In this document: positions 24,201 through 36,668 of the stretch, one piece after another
Position numbering within the stretch: the first letter of the stretch is position 1
Layout: each line of letters starts with the position of its first letter
Made by a program: the position numbers and the translations under genes
Assembly: GCA_032209605.1 (NCBI GenBank)
Contig: JASFXZ010000015.1
Location: 3,410,001 to 3,474,000 of the forward strand
Direction of reading: 5' to 3'
DNA length: 64,000 nt
Origin: Mactromeris polynyma
Lineage: Eukaryota > Mollusca > Bivalvia > Venerida > Mactridae
The notes under the pieces: generated by a model
The model's input: only the letters and a program-made list of their open reading frames with translations
Told to the model about the DNA's origin: nothing
Databases searched by the model: none

Positions 24201-25200
24201 GTCTGTGTTTTTTTTGTAAAGTGTACCGCCCCGTAACAGTATTGTGGCATGTGTTATTTACAATCAGCAATGACATAGCAGTACAACCGCGGTATATAAC
24301 AGCTTGCAAGAACACATGATTAGCCTGTGCGACCAAGTTGAGTCATATTAATTGTGTTATGAATTGCATCGTTTATTATCATAAAGTACATGTTTAACAA
24401 CAAAACACGAGCTTTAAACAACTTTGCCCCGTTCCATTGCGGTAAACCCTTAGAAATCTCGTTTCGATCAAGTGTACTGTATTGTCGTGCCTGTATTTCT
24501 ATTGGATCGACTTTAAGCTTACACATTTTGCTTGCTTGTATACCCTAAAATCGCTTCATTTTTCTCATATTAACTATTCGATAAGTATTAACATGTATTT
24601 ATCGTCCAATAATTTGATACAGTTTATTTACTAAGGCTTTTGCAAAATAAAATTCGATAATGATCAAATTTATTATTATGACAGAGGTACATAGAAAGTA
24701 ACGTTCCGTAAATCGGTAAATATGACGTTTAATGTGCCTTTCTTGGCGATATAACATTATTAAAATGACCAAAGCAGTTGAATTGATCTTACAATACGTT
24801 TATTTGTGTTCTATTCAAATATTACGAGTAAATCATTGAAATAAATCGTGTCTATTTCGACACCGGTGATACTGCCTATGCGGCACAAACTGTGGTGTTG
24901 GACTACAAAACCCGTTTTAAAACGGAATTGACTGCAACATGACGCAATAACATTTAAACACTGTCAATTATGGCATATGCTTCATTCAAAGTTGATTTCA
25001 AAGAATGTACCATGAAGCATAACAATACTTGTAGATTGAGATGCTTCAAAAATGAATTGTAGTTATAAAATTAAAGCATTCACCTCTTGTATTAACACAT
25101 AATATACTTTCTCTTTTTATCTAAATACACTCACATTTGAATTGCATGACTGATCAGACTATTGTAGTTTATTACAACACTTCATACCAGTTAATGTGTT
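21290..25200. repeat. Segmental duplication, copy A
   Basis: Many blocks recur in order in copies B, D and C. Examples: 21,330 with 44,390 and 46,290; 21,690 with 46,995 and 49,720; 22,985-23,120 with 44,890-45,030 and 51,255-51,400; 23,730-23,830 with 45,590-45,700 and 48,060-48,180; 24,030-24,160 with 45,905-46,045; 24,255-24,315 with 52,648-52,708; 24,870-25,130 with 57,680-57,910. By eye, identity is about 75-85% with many indels, so these are old tandem copies. The unit contains no long ORF; its recognisable cargo is the promoter at its 3' end. All ORFs of 60-110 codons here are unsupported. Confidence 0.8.
24250..24318 (+). promoter_or_regulatory. TATA promoter remnant (copy A), first exon deleted
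   Basis: The segment CAATCAGCAATGACA, then ACCGCGGTATATAA (TATA box at 24,293-24,299), matches the copy C promoter at 52,648-52,690 almost base for base. In copy C the sequence continues into a start codon and donor. In copy A it jumps, after AGAACACA at about 24,315, to sequence that corresponds to about 53,415. About 700 bases, including the start-site region and coding exon 1, are therefore missing. Whether the box still drives transcription of the exons at 27-33 kb is unknown. Confidence 0.65.
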
Positions 25201-27248
25201 GTTACAATATGTAAAATATGCATTTCTTCTTCGTCAAAATATTCAATCAAAATGAATAAAACACAATGAGGTAATATAACAACTTAAAGTTATTATATAT
25301 ACAATGCATTGTAACAATATTTTAGAGTATAATCGAAACCTGATGAACTGACCTTTCTACAATTTGATTTTTCTTTTTTATATTTGCGCTTTTGTTACAT
25401 CTAGGGAACATCCAATTTTTATGATTTTTTCGTATTTAATACGTAAATGGGACAATGTCAAAACGTAAATGGACCGATTTCATGGTCTCTGATTTTAAAC
25501 CATAACCTAGATATAAGCTTTAATTGTATATTAAGAAACGTCGAAATAATGTCTTTGGATTTTGTACGAATATGCTGCACAAAAAACACGAATAACACAC
25601 ATAATTTATATGTTTAAGATAATTGTTTATATGATTTATTATGGTAATCAAATAAATACCTTTGGCATCGGTTGGCCTTGCTAATAAACGTTTGCATTGA
25701 AAATTACAATGAACATGAAGATAATATTGCGTTATATCCGTTGCTTCACATGTATAACGTCTTGATCAAACAACGTGACATAATGTCCATTAAATGTCAG
25801 GAATCAAGGCCAAAAGCCTCAAATATTGAATGTATAGACGCAGTTATTTAATCAATCGTAATTAGAAGTGATTTTTGTCATTTAAACAAATTAATATGCT
25901 TCATTTGTTGCATAAATACAATACACCCATCATAATTTATATTTGATAAAATAGTTTTTGTTGTGACATTGCACCTGCACATTTTCTAAGAAAGCGCAAA
26001 TCATTAAACCCACTGAATGTTCATGTAGTGACATTTGGTTGTGTTTTGTCTTTAGTTTCGATCATCCCTTAATAAGATTAACATTTATTGTAATTTGCTC
26101 TTGTAAAAATATGATTATACCACATTCACTGCAATCCATACAATCAACAGCCTATAATTTAACCGATTATATCGTATATACTACGTTTTATGAAATGCAC
26201 GTGTACTTAGTAGGATAAACAATATAGTGGGCGATATTACATGTATACACTCACTAACGCTCATGTATATATCGTGTAAGAAATACCACTCGTTACATAT
26301 TCATGATACATTTGTACTTACTGAATGAAATCCGGAAGGGGTACAAGCAAATTTCAATTTTAAATCCAGGGAGGTTCAATCATGACTGGGCTTTCATTGT
26401 TATTCGAGCACGATGTTAATGGTATATTGTTGTTTGTACCCTAGAATTAGAGGGAAATCCCATATTTATAAGAGAATATCAATGGCTGTAATATTTATTT
26501 AAGTGCATTTTTTAGATGAACTTGTATTATTACATTCTACTCTTCAAGTAAAACGCAGTGTGTCTTCTACCACAAAACAAGTCCAATGTTGTTTCTCGGT
26601 AATTTTAACTATAACGTCCTCTAAAGGAACATGTCTACATTTTGCAGATTGGACCCTTTTTAGTCAGAATTATCCAAATGTGCCATAATAAATCACTTAA
26701 CATACCTCTCCTTATCGATCTAACATACTAACAGTAAATGTAAGGTTGTTTTGCTGTTGCGGTTTGATAAACTGTAAACCATTTGAATGCCACTTTTAAT
26801 AAAAATGCATGTACATACTTGACAATAATGCCTTTAGAGTAATGCTAAAATTAAAATGTATTTATTTTTTGACAATGACAAATGTGTTTCAAGTTAGTAA
26901 ACTATACCCAACACGTACGTATATATTGAATATAGCAATAATTACTATAATTATGTGAACAGTCTGCAGGCAAGAGCTTCCTCTAAAATGCGTCCGACTT
27001 CCAGAGTTGTTACGGCATTCCTAGTGATATTACATCGCGAGATAAAAATATATTTATGTACATGTATATGTCACTTACAAAATATCATGCTTACTTGTAT
27101 AATTTGTATTTGCTCTCATTGATTATTTTTATCACTTACAAGTGTGTCTGCCGTTTTGTAATGCAACTATAGGATAACTCGTATGTTTGTCCCCCTTTTT
27201 TCGAAATTTTCGGACTCTGACTGTTAAACATATTAATTTCTTTTCTAG
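25201..27248. other. Probable intron or spacer between copy A promoter and the signal-peptide exon
   Basis: AT-rich, with no supported exon. I searched for an ATG-bearing exon ending in phase 0 before a GT donor that could start the 27-33 kb gene. Only weak candidates exist (for example ATG next to GTAATC near 25,640 and ATGGCT next to GTAATA near 26,483). The frame at 26,503-26,688 is not recognised. Confidence 0.35.
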
Positions 27249-27312
27249 ATTCTGAACAGTATAATTGTTGGCGTTATTCTACTAGCTGACTTGCACCTAG
27301 CCAGTGGCGCCG
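27249..27312 (+). CDS. Signal-peptide exon of the EGF/EB-like gene
   Basis: The acceptor TTTCTTTTCTAG precedes an open segment encoding ILNSIIVGVILLADLHLASG, the hydrophobic core and cleavage region of a signal peptide, and ends at GCCG with a GTAAGT donor. It begins in phase 0 and ends in phase 1. It has no ATG, so translation must start in an upstream exon. The 7-codon exon at 52,724-52,744 would join in frame, but it lies downstream in a different duplication copy. Confidence 0.7.
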
Positions 27313-30300
27313 GTAAGTTACATTATTTTAAAAATCTTTGAAAAGCTCAAAAAATGATCACTAAAATGTTTCGGTAAGGATGTATACTTTGTTAACACGA
27401 CAGTATTTCGGGTATTCTGGTAACTTGCATGGTGAGTTAATGTGGTAAAAGTAAAATTGTGAGGCACGTGATAAATGCTGAGAAAGGTTGAAATCGACCA
27501 AATAGAAGATGTATTTTGCTCATCTGAAAGTGAAATAATTGAACGTGCTTAATCCAACGTGATTGCTATTTTGGTTAAAACATCTTTATTACGAAAAATG
27601 CAACGTGATACCGACTAATCATGTATACAATGAAAATACTCACAAATCCCCGCTTTATAAATATCTCAAAAAATTACCAAAAAATGTTTCGACAAATACA
27701 GGTTAATGCATTATTGGTGTATTCTTTGATAATGCATATTTATTGATGTTTAACTGTATGAACTAGAGCTATTCTTTTTTGTTCTTTAGGTAAAATCCAG
27801 AATATACTTGAGTATACTATTACGGGTTGTTATGATACATTTATGTCTCTCTGAAATACATACTTATGTTCATGTTAATATACCGACTTTTAATTTATTA
27901 TAATTAACAATTTATAAATCATCCATACTTTATATTTTACCGTATTTTAAATTATTCAAAGAGAGAGAATACGTAGCTAAATTACTGTTAAATTATTCAC
28001 ATAGGTACGAAACAGCAAAACGATGTCATTAGGAAACCAACGTGTTTTAGTTTAGATATGAAAATTAAAATGGAAATAAAACGAAGTAAACATACTATTT
28101 GATAAAATGCAAATACTCGTAATTATGACATAAACATAACTGTACGGAAACTTCAAAGATAATGTATACATTGTATTCATGACTAACTACTAAACAAATG
28201 CAGTTACAGTGTATATGTTCAGATTAAATGCACGAACTCTTTAACAATCCAGGGCTGGGTGTATCGTGTGATTCAGACACAATTGCATGCACTACAATGA
28301 ATGCAGTTTGTGATGCTCAGTCTGAGGCATGTGTGTGTGTCGAGGCTTACACACAAGTTGGAGATAATTGTGTTGCGAAAGGTACGTACTCTTATACAGT
28401 TATATTGCCGTATATCTGAATGAAAATGCATGTTTACGGTTATATAGTGAATGCTACGAGCGATGCTAATACGAATGTATTCAGTCTGCTTGGCAATATC
28501 ACTTGTTATTACTGACCTATGCATTATTTTACAATATTGTACGGTTATTGAATTGTAAGATGTTCGCAATGTTCTATATTAAGTTATTAGAATAACATAA
28601 TGTTACGTTTGTCATGTGGTATTCTATGTCTAAGTACCTTTCAAGGTAATTTGAATTCACTATTTTATACATGCTTTTACATAATAATTTAATTCGTTAA
28701 TGCTGATTATTTTGGGAAGACCACTCACGGTTTAGCATACATACAGTGCCATGTAAATAAAGTTAAAACATCCCCAGTAAACTCGACCAAACAAAGAAGA
28801 GCTTTCGTCTTTAGTGCGGAAGATCGCTGATTCGAACCCCAGGGGCGACAATCTGAAGACGTTAAAATGTTTGGCATTACAATTTATAAGACAGACTAGT
28901 TGGCCCGGTGTCAGGTGAATGTTACTTGGTTGTAGTGTAATGTCACATTTCTACTTCGTGGTATCACACGAAATAGAGACCGTCTTCAATACGTGCTAAA
29001 TAGCATAAGCTGTCGTTGTGCCAGACTACAGCTACTTAGAATAACCGGAATAAAAAATCCAAAGACCGCACATACCCAACATTCCGGTCACAGCTCACCA
29101 ACGGAATGTGGAGGAAAATGGTTCAAATGGTTCAAATGAGTAATAAATCTTGTGGTATAAATGTTAAGAGCAATTCTCTGGAAGAAGTAATATTTTAAAG
29201 AAGGGGTGTTACGCACATCGTCTCAGATGCTTATATTATTTATTAACCGCAGTTTTGGGTAGGACTCTGTACACGTATAAGTAGTAAGACATGTATTTTC
29301 AAATTAATATTGGTTGAAATCCAAATATCTAACACGTATTTCGTGTCTGTCTGGGCAGACTGTATATGTATAAATTATGGAATGAAAATATCTAAAACCA
29401 GGATTGAATACAAATTACAGGTTACAGGTATATGTTGTGTAATGTCAGATGTTATAGAACTTTGATCAAGCTGCAATTATATATAGTCGAGAATGATATC
29501 TCAAATATTAAACTCCATCGAATAGGACTTGTGCGAACAAGTGAAAAACGTAATTTGGTACTTAAGCGTGATAAAACGAATACCTTAATTCATCTATACT
29601 TTTGAAACTTTCATGAATGATATAACATAACATTGTTTAGGCGAGTCGACGACATACATTACACAAATTGCAACAGAAAAGTTTATCTGCATTATAATTT
29701 ATGTAGAAAAAAGCTCTTGAACATATGCTTTTCCACATCGAAGCATTGTATTAAGATATATATCTTTGTTAAAATCGTATACTAGTTTTATTATCATATA
29801 TACATTTGGTTTGACAGATGTTAGAGCCACGTACCTGGTTGTAAATTAGTTTCAATGAATAATGCAGTTGTGTGTCAATCCTTTTTTATATTGATACAAT
29901 GTTTTCAACGTGAATGCATTAATTTAAAAAAAAACCTACGTATTCGTACCTATAGTAATAAATACTTGGCTACAATACGAAACAAGCAGAGCAGGGATAG
30001 ACATTCACTTACAGGAAACGGAATAGTACGAACAGGATGGGAGAGAATACCAAAACAAGACAAGTACAACGAAAACATGATTATAAATGAAATCAAAAAC
30101 ATGAATACAAAATGACACAGGGAAGCACGACAAACAAAGGGTTAGGCATTATAATGGCCTACAACCTTGGAACTGCTAATACAATTACATGTAATTACCT
30201 AGGAAAATGTTATGTAATTCTAAACATTGATATGCCTTTACATGCAACTCCACCAAAGTTAGTAACAGTGTTGTTTCTTTACAAACATGACGAAAATGAA

Positions 30301-32964
30301 ACATGTGAATGAGCATGATTATGCTGATTTACCTATGTTAAAATTCATATAAACAAGACAATGTCACAATAATACTGTATATTTAATTTAAGATGCAAGT
30401 GATACCGACTGCACTGAAAGTGGAAACCAATGTCCCGCTAACGCCATTTGTGAAGGTACAGAATGCAAATGTGATGTTGGATTCTCCGAGAAAGCCGATG
30501 AATGCGTGGCAGGTAAGAGGTTGTTTGATATTCACAGAAATAATGAATACTGAATTCGAGCAGAAAATGTCGCATACAATATACACAGCTATTACAAAAG
30601 TACAATGATGCATAGAAATATAAGATAAGGTTAATGTCAAAGGGAAACAAAACACACATTAGAACAGACATTGGATGCTAAGTAATTGAATATATGCTAA
30701 TTGAAACGTATGTATAACATTTACGTAACGTTTTGCATTCTGTATTACAACATTTTTGTCATTTTTCATTTTGTGTTTTATTTCAATTGACATTATAGAA
30801 TTGGTTTATTTGTATAGGAAATGTGGATGAGCCATGTCCGTGTCATCTTTTGCCAGACAAACATGCTACAGTGTTAATATATATTATTAATCACTTAAAT
30901 ACCTTGTATCATTTAGCGGTTTACGCAAAATAATAATTATAACTTCTATAGCTCTTTGAAATTTGATAACAATTACAATGACAAACATTTAATCGGTATC
31001 AAGACACATAAATGCTTAAAATCAATGCTTAAATTATGTTTAGAATATTTTTCTTTTTAAATCGATTGCATTAAATACGTGAAGTGATATATATAACAGT
31101 AACAAACTATTATACAAAACAAACCACTTCTCTGAAATAAAAACAAAAGTATTTAAATGAATTAAATTGACTTTGACGCATATTTGTTTTTATTACCGAC
31201 GACAAAATGTAATGTAGTTCTGAACATTGGTATGCCTTTATATGCAACTCCACCAAAGTTAGTAACAGTGTTGTTTCTTTATAAACATTGCGAAAATGGA
31301 ACATGTGACTGAGTATGATTATGCTGATTGACCTATGTTAACATTTATATAAACAAGTCAATGTCGCTGTATATTTAATTTAAGATGGAAGTGATACCGA
31401 CTGCACTGAAAGTGGAAACCAATGTCCCGCTAACGCCATTTGTGAAGGTACAGAATGCAAATGTGATGTTGGATTCTCCGAGAAAGCCGATGAATGCGTG
31501 GCAGGTAAGAGGTTTTTGATATTCACAGACTGAACTAATGAATACTGATAAATTCGAGCAGAAAATGTCTCATACAATTTACACAGCTATCACAAAAGCA
31601 AAATGATGCATGTAAATATAAGATTATGTTCAGGTAAACGGGAAACAAGATACACAATAGAAGAGATAATGGTTTGGATGCTAAGTAATTTAATATATGT
31701 GAATTGAAACATATGTATAACACTTCCATAACATTTTCAATAATTGTAATTACACCTCGCCGGTAAGTGCTTGGCATGTACATAATGGTTTAGATGCTTA
31801 AGTATAGAATAAATGCGAACTAAAACGTATGCATAACATATACATGTACATAACATTTTGCATTCTGTATAACACAACATTCTGTCATTTTTTATTTCAT
31901 TTAATATTATAGAAGTGGTTTAAATGTATCGGAATGTTGATGAACCATGTCAGTGTCATTTCTTGCCTGACAAACACGCTGCAATGATAAAGATAACATT
32001 AATTACTTAAATACCTCGTATTGTTTAGCGGACTTCGCAAAATAGTAGTTATAACTTATATGGCTCTTTGAAATTTGAAATCAATTACAATGACAAACAT
32101 TTAATCGGTATAAATACACATCAATGTTACAAATCACTGCTTTACTTATATATAGACTATATTTCTTTTCTAATCAATTGCATTTAGTAAGTGAAGTAAT
32201 ATATTTATCATTATTAAACCATTTTACAAAACAAAACACCTCTCTGAAATAAATCGAAAGGTATTTAATTGTATTTAATTGACATCGACACATTTTGTAT
32301 TTATATTACCAACGCAATGTTGTGAAATTCTGAAGACCTGCACTCCACCTGAGTTAGTAACAATGTTTTTTCTTTACAAACATATCAAAATGGAACATGT
32401 GAATGGGTATGATTATGCTGATTGACCTATGTTAAAAGTTATATAAAACGTTTAAGTAGCTGTATCTTTATTTTAAGATGTAAGTTACACCGACTGCACT
32501 GAAAGTGGAAACCAATGCCCCGTTAACGCCATATGTGAAGGAATCAAATGCAAATGTGAGGCTGGGTACTCCGAGAATGCCGATAAATGCGTGGCAGGTA
32601 AGATATGGTTTGATGTTCAAAGCAATAATGGATATAATGAATATTGAATTGGAGCATGAAATATCGCATGCAATTTACATGGCTATCACAAAATCACAAT
32701 GATGCATGGAAATACAAGATAAGCTTATGGTAAAAGGGAAATAAGACAAACAAATAGATGGATAATGGTTTGGATGCTAAATAATTTAATATATATGAAT
32801 TGTAAGGTATGTACATGTATACCACTTGCATAAGATTTTGAATTCTGTATAACACATCAGTTTATGTTATTTTTTCAGAATCAGGCGCAGAATCGATGAA
32901 AGCTACTACATGCATCGTATTTGGATCGACGTGGATCCTTTGGAATATAATGTCAATTATATAG
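27249..32964 (+). CDS. Secreted, probably membrane-anchored four-module EGF/EB-like protein (start exon not found)
   Basis: Inferred exons: 27,249-27,312 (signal peptide core), 28,253-28,381, 30,393-30,512, 31,385-31,504, 32,478-32,597 (one six-cysteine module each) and 32,879-32,964 (tail and stop). They total 639 nt in one continuous frame. After the first exon all junctions are phase 1 with GT-AG borders, the classic arrangement for shuffled extracellular modules. Module spacing is C-x6-C-x5-C-x4-C-x-C-x10-C, between EGF-like and EB-module patterns. The last 16 or so residues are hydrophobic after an ESGAES stretch, suggesting a GPI signal or short membrane anchor. The start codon exon is missing from view: exon 2 opens in phase 0, exactly matching the exon found at 52.7 kb. 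Function unknown; adhesion or immune recognition is plausible. The gene may be functional if an alternative start exon exists. Confidence 0.7.
28253..28381 (+). CDS. EGF/EB-like module exon 1
   Basis: The exon is 129 nt, phase 1-1, with an acceptor at CTTTAACAATCCAG and a GTACGT donor. It encodes GLGVSCDSDTIACTTMNAVC and then CVCVEAYTQVGDNCVAK: six cysteines in the same order as the later modules. It has diverged further from them than they have from each other, so it is the older module and is not part of the recent triplication. Confidence 0.75.
29818..29885 (+). pseudogene. Possible decayed module exon
   Basis: After TTTGGTTTGACAG a short segment contains CAATGAATAATGCAGTTGTG, close to CAATGAATGCAGTTTGTG in module exon 1, but with in-frame stops and a small insertion. 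It may be a dead copy of that exon in the intron. The match is short, so chance is possible. Confidence 0.25.
30393..30512 (+). CDS. EGF/EB-like module exon 2 (triplication unit 1)
   Basis: The exon is 120 nt, phase 1-1, with acceptor ATTTAATTTAAG and donor GTAAGA. It encodes DASDTDCTESGNQCPANAIC and then a CKC pair, a Gly-Phe turn and a final Cys (DECVA). Six cysteines are spaced x6, x5, x4, x1 and x10. It is nearly identical to the next module, differing by Ala/Gly at the second residue. Confidence 0.8.
31385..31504 (+). CDS. EGF/EB-like module exon 3 (triplication unit 2)
   Basis: The exon is 120 nt, phase 1-1. It differs from exon 30,393-30,512 by a single base (C to G, Ala to Gly). All six cysteines and both splice sites are kept, which argues that the copy is used. 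Confidence 0.8.
32478..32597 (+). CDS. EGF/EB-like module exon 4 (triplication unit 3)
   Basis: The exon is 120 nt, phase 1-1, and the more divergent member of the three (SYTDC, CPVNAIC, CEGIKCKCEAGYSENADKC). All cysteines are preserved, and substitutions fall at exposed loop positions. Acceptor and GTAAGA donor are intact. Confidence 0.78.
32879..32964 (+). CDS. Terminal exon: hydrophobic C-terminal tail and stop
   Basis: Acceptor TTATTTTTTCAG. It encodes ESGAESMKATT followed by a hydrophobic run (CIVFGSTWILWNIMSII) and TAG. A small-residue site followed by a hydrophobic C-terminus with no cytoplasmic tail is the layout of a GPI-attachment signal; a short transmembrane anchor is the alternative. 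The next AATAAA on this strand is near 33,931, with T/G-rich sequence just downstream, and may be the poly(A) signal. Confidence 0.65.
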
Positions 32965-35900
32965 AACTCTTTATGTGTCTCATTTAGAGTCAATTTGGAT
33001 TGTTTTTTACTTCTTACTTCTATTTTTTTGTTCGGGATAAAGATTACCCGTTACGATTATTGGCTTAAAGTATCAGATGTCCAACATGCTTATATACTTT
33101 GCCTGACTGATTATAAATATATATTTGAAAGCGATACGTTAACAAATCTACAATGTTAACATGGTTAATAACCAAGACAGTTGTTTCTTTAGGCGAGCGA
33201 AACAGTTAGCGCATAAGTGCTAAAGTGAGCTATTTTGAGGATTTTATAACGTTTGAATCAATCTTGACGAATTTTATTTCCTTCGTTGACATGTTTTATT
33301 TCACTAATCAGAATCATTAAAATAAGGAGCATGTGGTTTGTTTCCAAATGAGCGAGTCGTGTTGGCGCGTGAGTTTGTTTTTCGTTGTTGGCCTGTGTGT
33401 TGAATAATTGCCGTTCAACATCAGCATGCGTATTCACAAATACGTGTAAAGCAAAAACGTAAACATGGTGAGTAAACAGTTTTGAGCAATGGCTTATACT
33501 ATCGCAATATGGTGGATTTATTGCTTATTTCGGACAAAATATATTGCTTAGTTGACGAATTGTCCATCTTCGAATTCCAACGTTTGAAACAATTGGCATT
33601 GCATGTGAAACCGTTGAGCAAGTTTTAATATTTCAAACTTATACTTTATACATCTGTAATTCTGTAAACCATTTATGCGTTAAAGGCATTGATCCTGTTA
33701 AAAACCGATGAACGTGATGACATGAGCTACTCAGTTGGAAACAGTGAATTTGGACAATCGCATTGATAATATATATTGCCGTGAGTATTATTAGATAATT
33801 CAATATAAACTGCGTCTTTGAAATATTTGACATAAAGGACGTTATTTTGCTTCCTGATGTTTAACCAGTGATGATTTAAAAGAAATTCCGACGTTTGACC
33901 GAAATGCAGTTGTTTATCAATGCCCATTATTCAATAAACATTTGCTATGGGTGTGTTTCTTCTGTTTGTTTCTTTTTTTGTTCCTGAATGTTTCTTAAGT
34001 TGACTGTCGAACAACAACGATATTCCAGGAATCATTTCTCGTATGTTCGTACGTGAAGTGCTCCAATAAGTATCTCAATCGAGGAATTTCATATGGTAAG
34101 GTCAATCATTTATGACTGTACTGATTAAATTATGAAATATTAACCATAAAAAATCAGCATTTTGCTAATTTTATTATCAAGAATGGAATGAAAATAATTT
34201 AGTCAGCATACATGAACTGCTCTCTCCCCCAAGTGTACTTTACATGTATATGTATTAATTATCATGCATTATATAAGATGTAAATCATAAAAATGATCGG
34301 AGCTTCGTTGACATCCTAACAACGATGGGAAATGTAATACAATCATAATCCTGGGCCCGTATTAATAAAGTTCCTAAGCTTTCAAGTAAGGTAATTCATT
34401 ATCTTTATAAAATCTTCTTACTATAAAATCTAAGGAATATTTTCTCCTTTACGGACTATGCTGGAAAGTTGGTGTGTATAGCGAAAAAACGATATATACT
34501 CCATGCCATTAGAAACGAAACTAAAAATATAACAATAACACGCACGCCAGTTGTGTTATGGATATTCTGTACATGTACATGTACATACAAGTATAATGTA
34601 TCTTCATCCATTGCAGTAGAAACAAAACATGGACAAGTTTTTATGTCAGTCAGAGCTTTACATTTATGCATGTATAAGTTTCGTTATTTCATTCAGTATC
34701 TACATATGAAGACAACGATTAATTGTCAATGCGTGGTAGATAAAAGGTATAGTTCTTTTGAAAAGACATGGAAAATGTGGTATGTTAATATCTCTGATAC
34801 GCATAATGAAGTGAAATATTTGAAATGACATGAATAAAAAATCAAGTAGCCTCTTAAGTCATTGCCTTCCAAATGCTACAATACATTGTACCAACCATCT
34901 GTTACAGTTTGAAAGAATGATAACCAAATAAAAAGTTAGTATAACACACACCATTTTAGGACTGGTTTAAACTGTACAGTGAACGTCATTACTCCTTGTA
35001 AATGGCTAAATATGCATTTTAAATTAATCAATAATCAGCTATGACAAATTAAAACAAGTTCACCCAGTAACAACACCTTTCGGCGCGTAGTTAACAACTC
35101 ATCAAATAATTATAATTTACAAAAAGAGGCATCATTTAATGCATATAGTCACTAGTTTTCTGTGAATGTTTAAAATAATTCCACCTTATAACAAGTGGGT
35201 AATTTGATATTAGTGACCTTTGAACGCCATGTACTGGACCAGCGATGTGTGGCCTTTAACATTCAATATGCGCTAATGATAAATGTGAAGGTGCTCGAGT
35301 TCTACGTAGAGGGTAATTGCATTGCATTCCTTGTAAGTTAAATGTAGTTAAACCCAATTAACAACGTATAGTTAGACAAAACAAATGCATAACTGAATGT
35401 ACAAGACATCAACGCATACATGTCATCAGCGTTTGGTTCTTGTGAATTGAGTTAATTCTATGGAGGTGTCATTGGTACTCCTCTTACTACTGTTGATATG
35501 CGTCCTATCTTTGTTTGAATTACAAAGGGATTTTACTCCATACTACCCCCTTGTCTGTTGTTTTACACGTACGCTGTCAATCGACATGTGCCGTCTTATT
35601 TAAAGTCAAAACCAGCCCGTATATAAAAAGTAGAATATCAAATAAAATCATAACATCTTCACGAAAGTCGAATTACCAATCAATCCTATATCAATAAATT
35701 GAATTTGATTTTAAGTGAAACATATTAAATATTCGCATGTGCCTCGTTTCTAAAATATTACCTCCACAAAACGAGGTGTTGATATCCAAGGGATATAACT
35801 TTATCGACTATTTTCACATGCAATACTTGACTCATTTAACAACTACCTCAATGATTCATGACGGATACTTATAATGATCGCACTATGGAACAGATGAGAC

Positions 35901-36600
35901 ATATGCAATATTGAAACCGTAGCATTACATGTTTGTAATACACATTGGAGACAAAGCCTGAATGATTTGTCTGTTGACGTTTACTAGTTTTTTTACTGCT
36001 GTAGCGTTTGCCAAAACATTACCGTAACCCCCATACGCAAGGAAGGTATGACGTGTAAATCGGTATTCGGTAAACAAACGCTGACGCATCAAAAAGTAGT
36101 TGCCACAATTTTATTTGTTATCTTAGCCACAAGATACGAGTTCAAATTATTATACAAGAAAATCATTGATGCAAAGCATCAAAGGTCGCCGCTAAAGAAT
36201 TGAATGATATTTTGTTATTTACATTCTTTTGTACAAAAAACATGTAACTAAAGTATTACACTCCATTTTAGTAGTATCAAACACGTAAACAAAAAATATT
36301 AATCTGTTTACAGACCCAGTTTCAACTTCTCTGTATATAGCAAGGTCTTTGTTCACAAAAATAATAATATTTAAAATTACATTATTTGAATCTTTTACAT
36401 AAATTCTCATTAAGTTTCTAAATAATTATCTCAGACTATCATGACACTCAAAATTTACCACCGGAACACATTTTCATTTCTGATCCATACGTACGTAAAC
36501 AATAAGCTTAGAATAAGCACTACTTTTATCTAAATATTTATTTCATACAGTTAACGCATCACTTCTATTTGTTATAATTTGTTATGTAAAAGATTCAAAG
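32965..36600. other. 3' UTR candidate and intergenic stretch
   Basis: The first kilobase could be 3' UTR up to AATAAA at about 33,931. The rest is AT-rich with no supported exon. A GGGCCCGTATTAATAAAG word near 34,353 resembles the end of a common dispersed element of marine invertebrates but is too short to classify. The frame at 34,469-34,828 (119 codons) is AT-rich and includes the ACATGTACATGT palindrome; I do not regard it as coding. Confidence 0.35.
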
Positions 36601-36604
36601 AATG

Positions 36605-36668
36605 CAATTATTATTATTATTAGGCCACAACAAATTATTTGTTTGTTCTTCGCACCCCCCCCCACCCC
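36605..36668. repeat. ATT microsatellite and C-rich tract
   Basis: A run of five or six ATT units (about 36,608-36,623) is followed 28 bases later by a C-rich tract (nine or more C, then CACCCC). Simple sequence only. Confidence 0.8.

Larger units (their letters stand above)
30205..32870. repeat. Tandem triplication of a ~1.0-1.1 kb exon-plus-intron unit
   Basis: Units start near 30,205, 31,206 and 32,316 (the third is shorter). Each carries ATGCAACTCCACC-like sequence, a GTTTCTTTACAAACAT block, ATGATTATGCTGATT, an acceptor, a 120-nt module exon, GTAAGA and similar downstream intron blocks. Exon starts are 992 and 1,093 bases apart. Between units 1 and 2 the exons differ at one of 120 bases, while the flanking introns look clearly more diverged (roughly 85% by eye, with indels). 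Unequal crossing-over is the likely origin; purifying selection or gene conversion would explain the uniform exons. Confidence 0.9.

Noticed and set aside
24053..24319. 88-codon frame over the copy A promoter
   Set aside because: It reads through the TATA region; the homologous blocks in copies B and C do not preserve the frame.
28795..28860. B-box-like GATTCGAACCCC suggesting a tRNA or SINE
   Set aside because: No A box at the right distance and no cloverleaf can be drawn; a single short match is not enough.
34469..34828. 119-codon plus-strand frame
   Set aside because: AT-rich, includes a genome-wide palindrome, no motif, no splice context; resembles random sequence.
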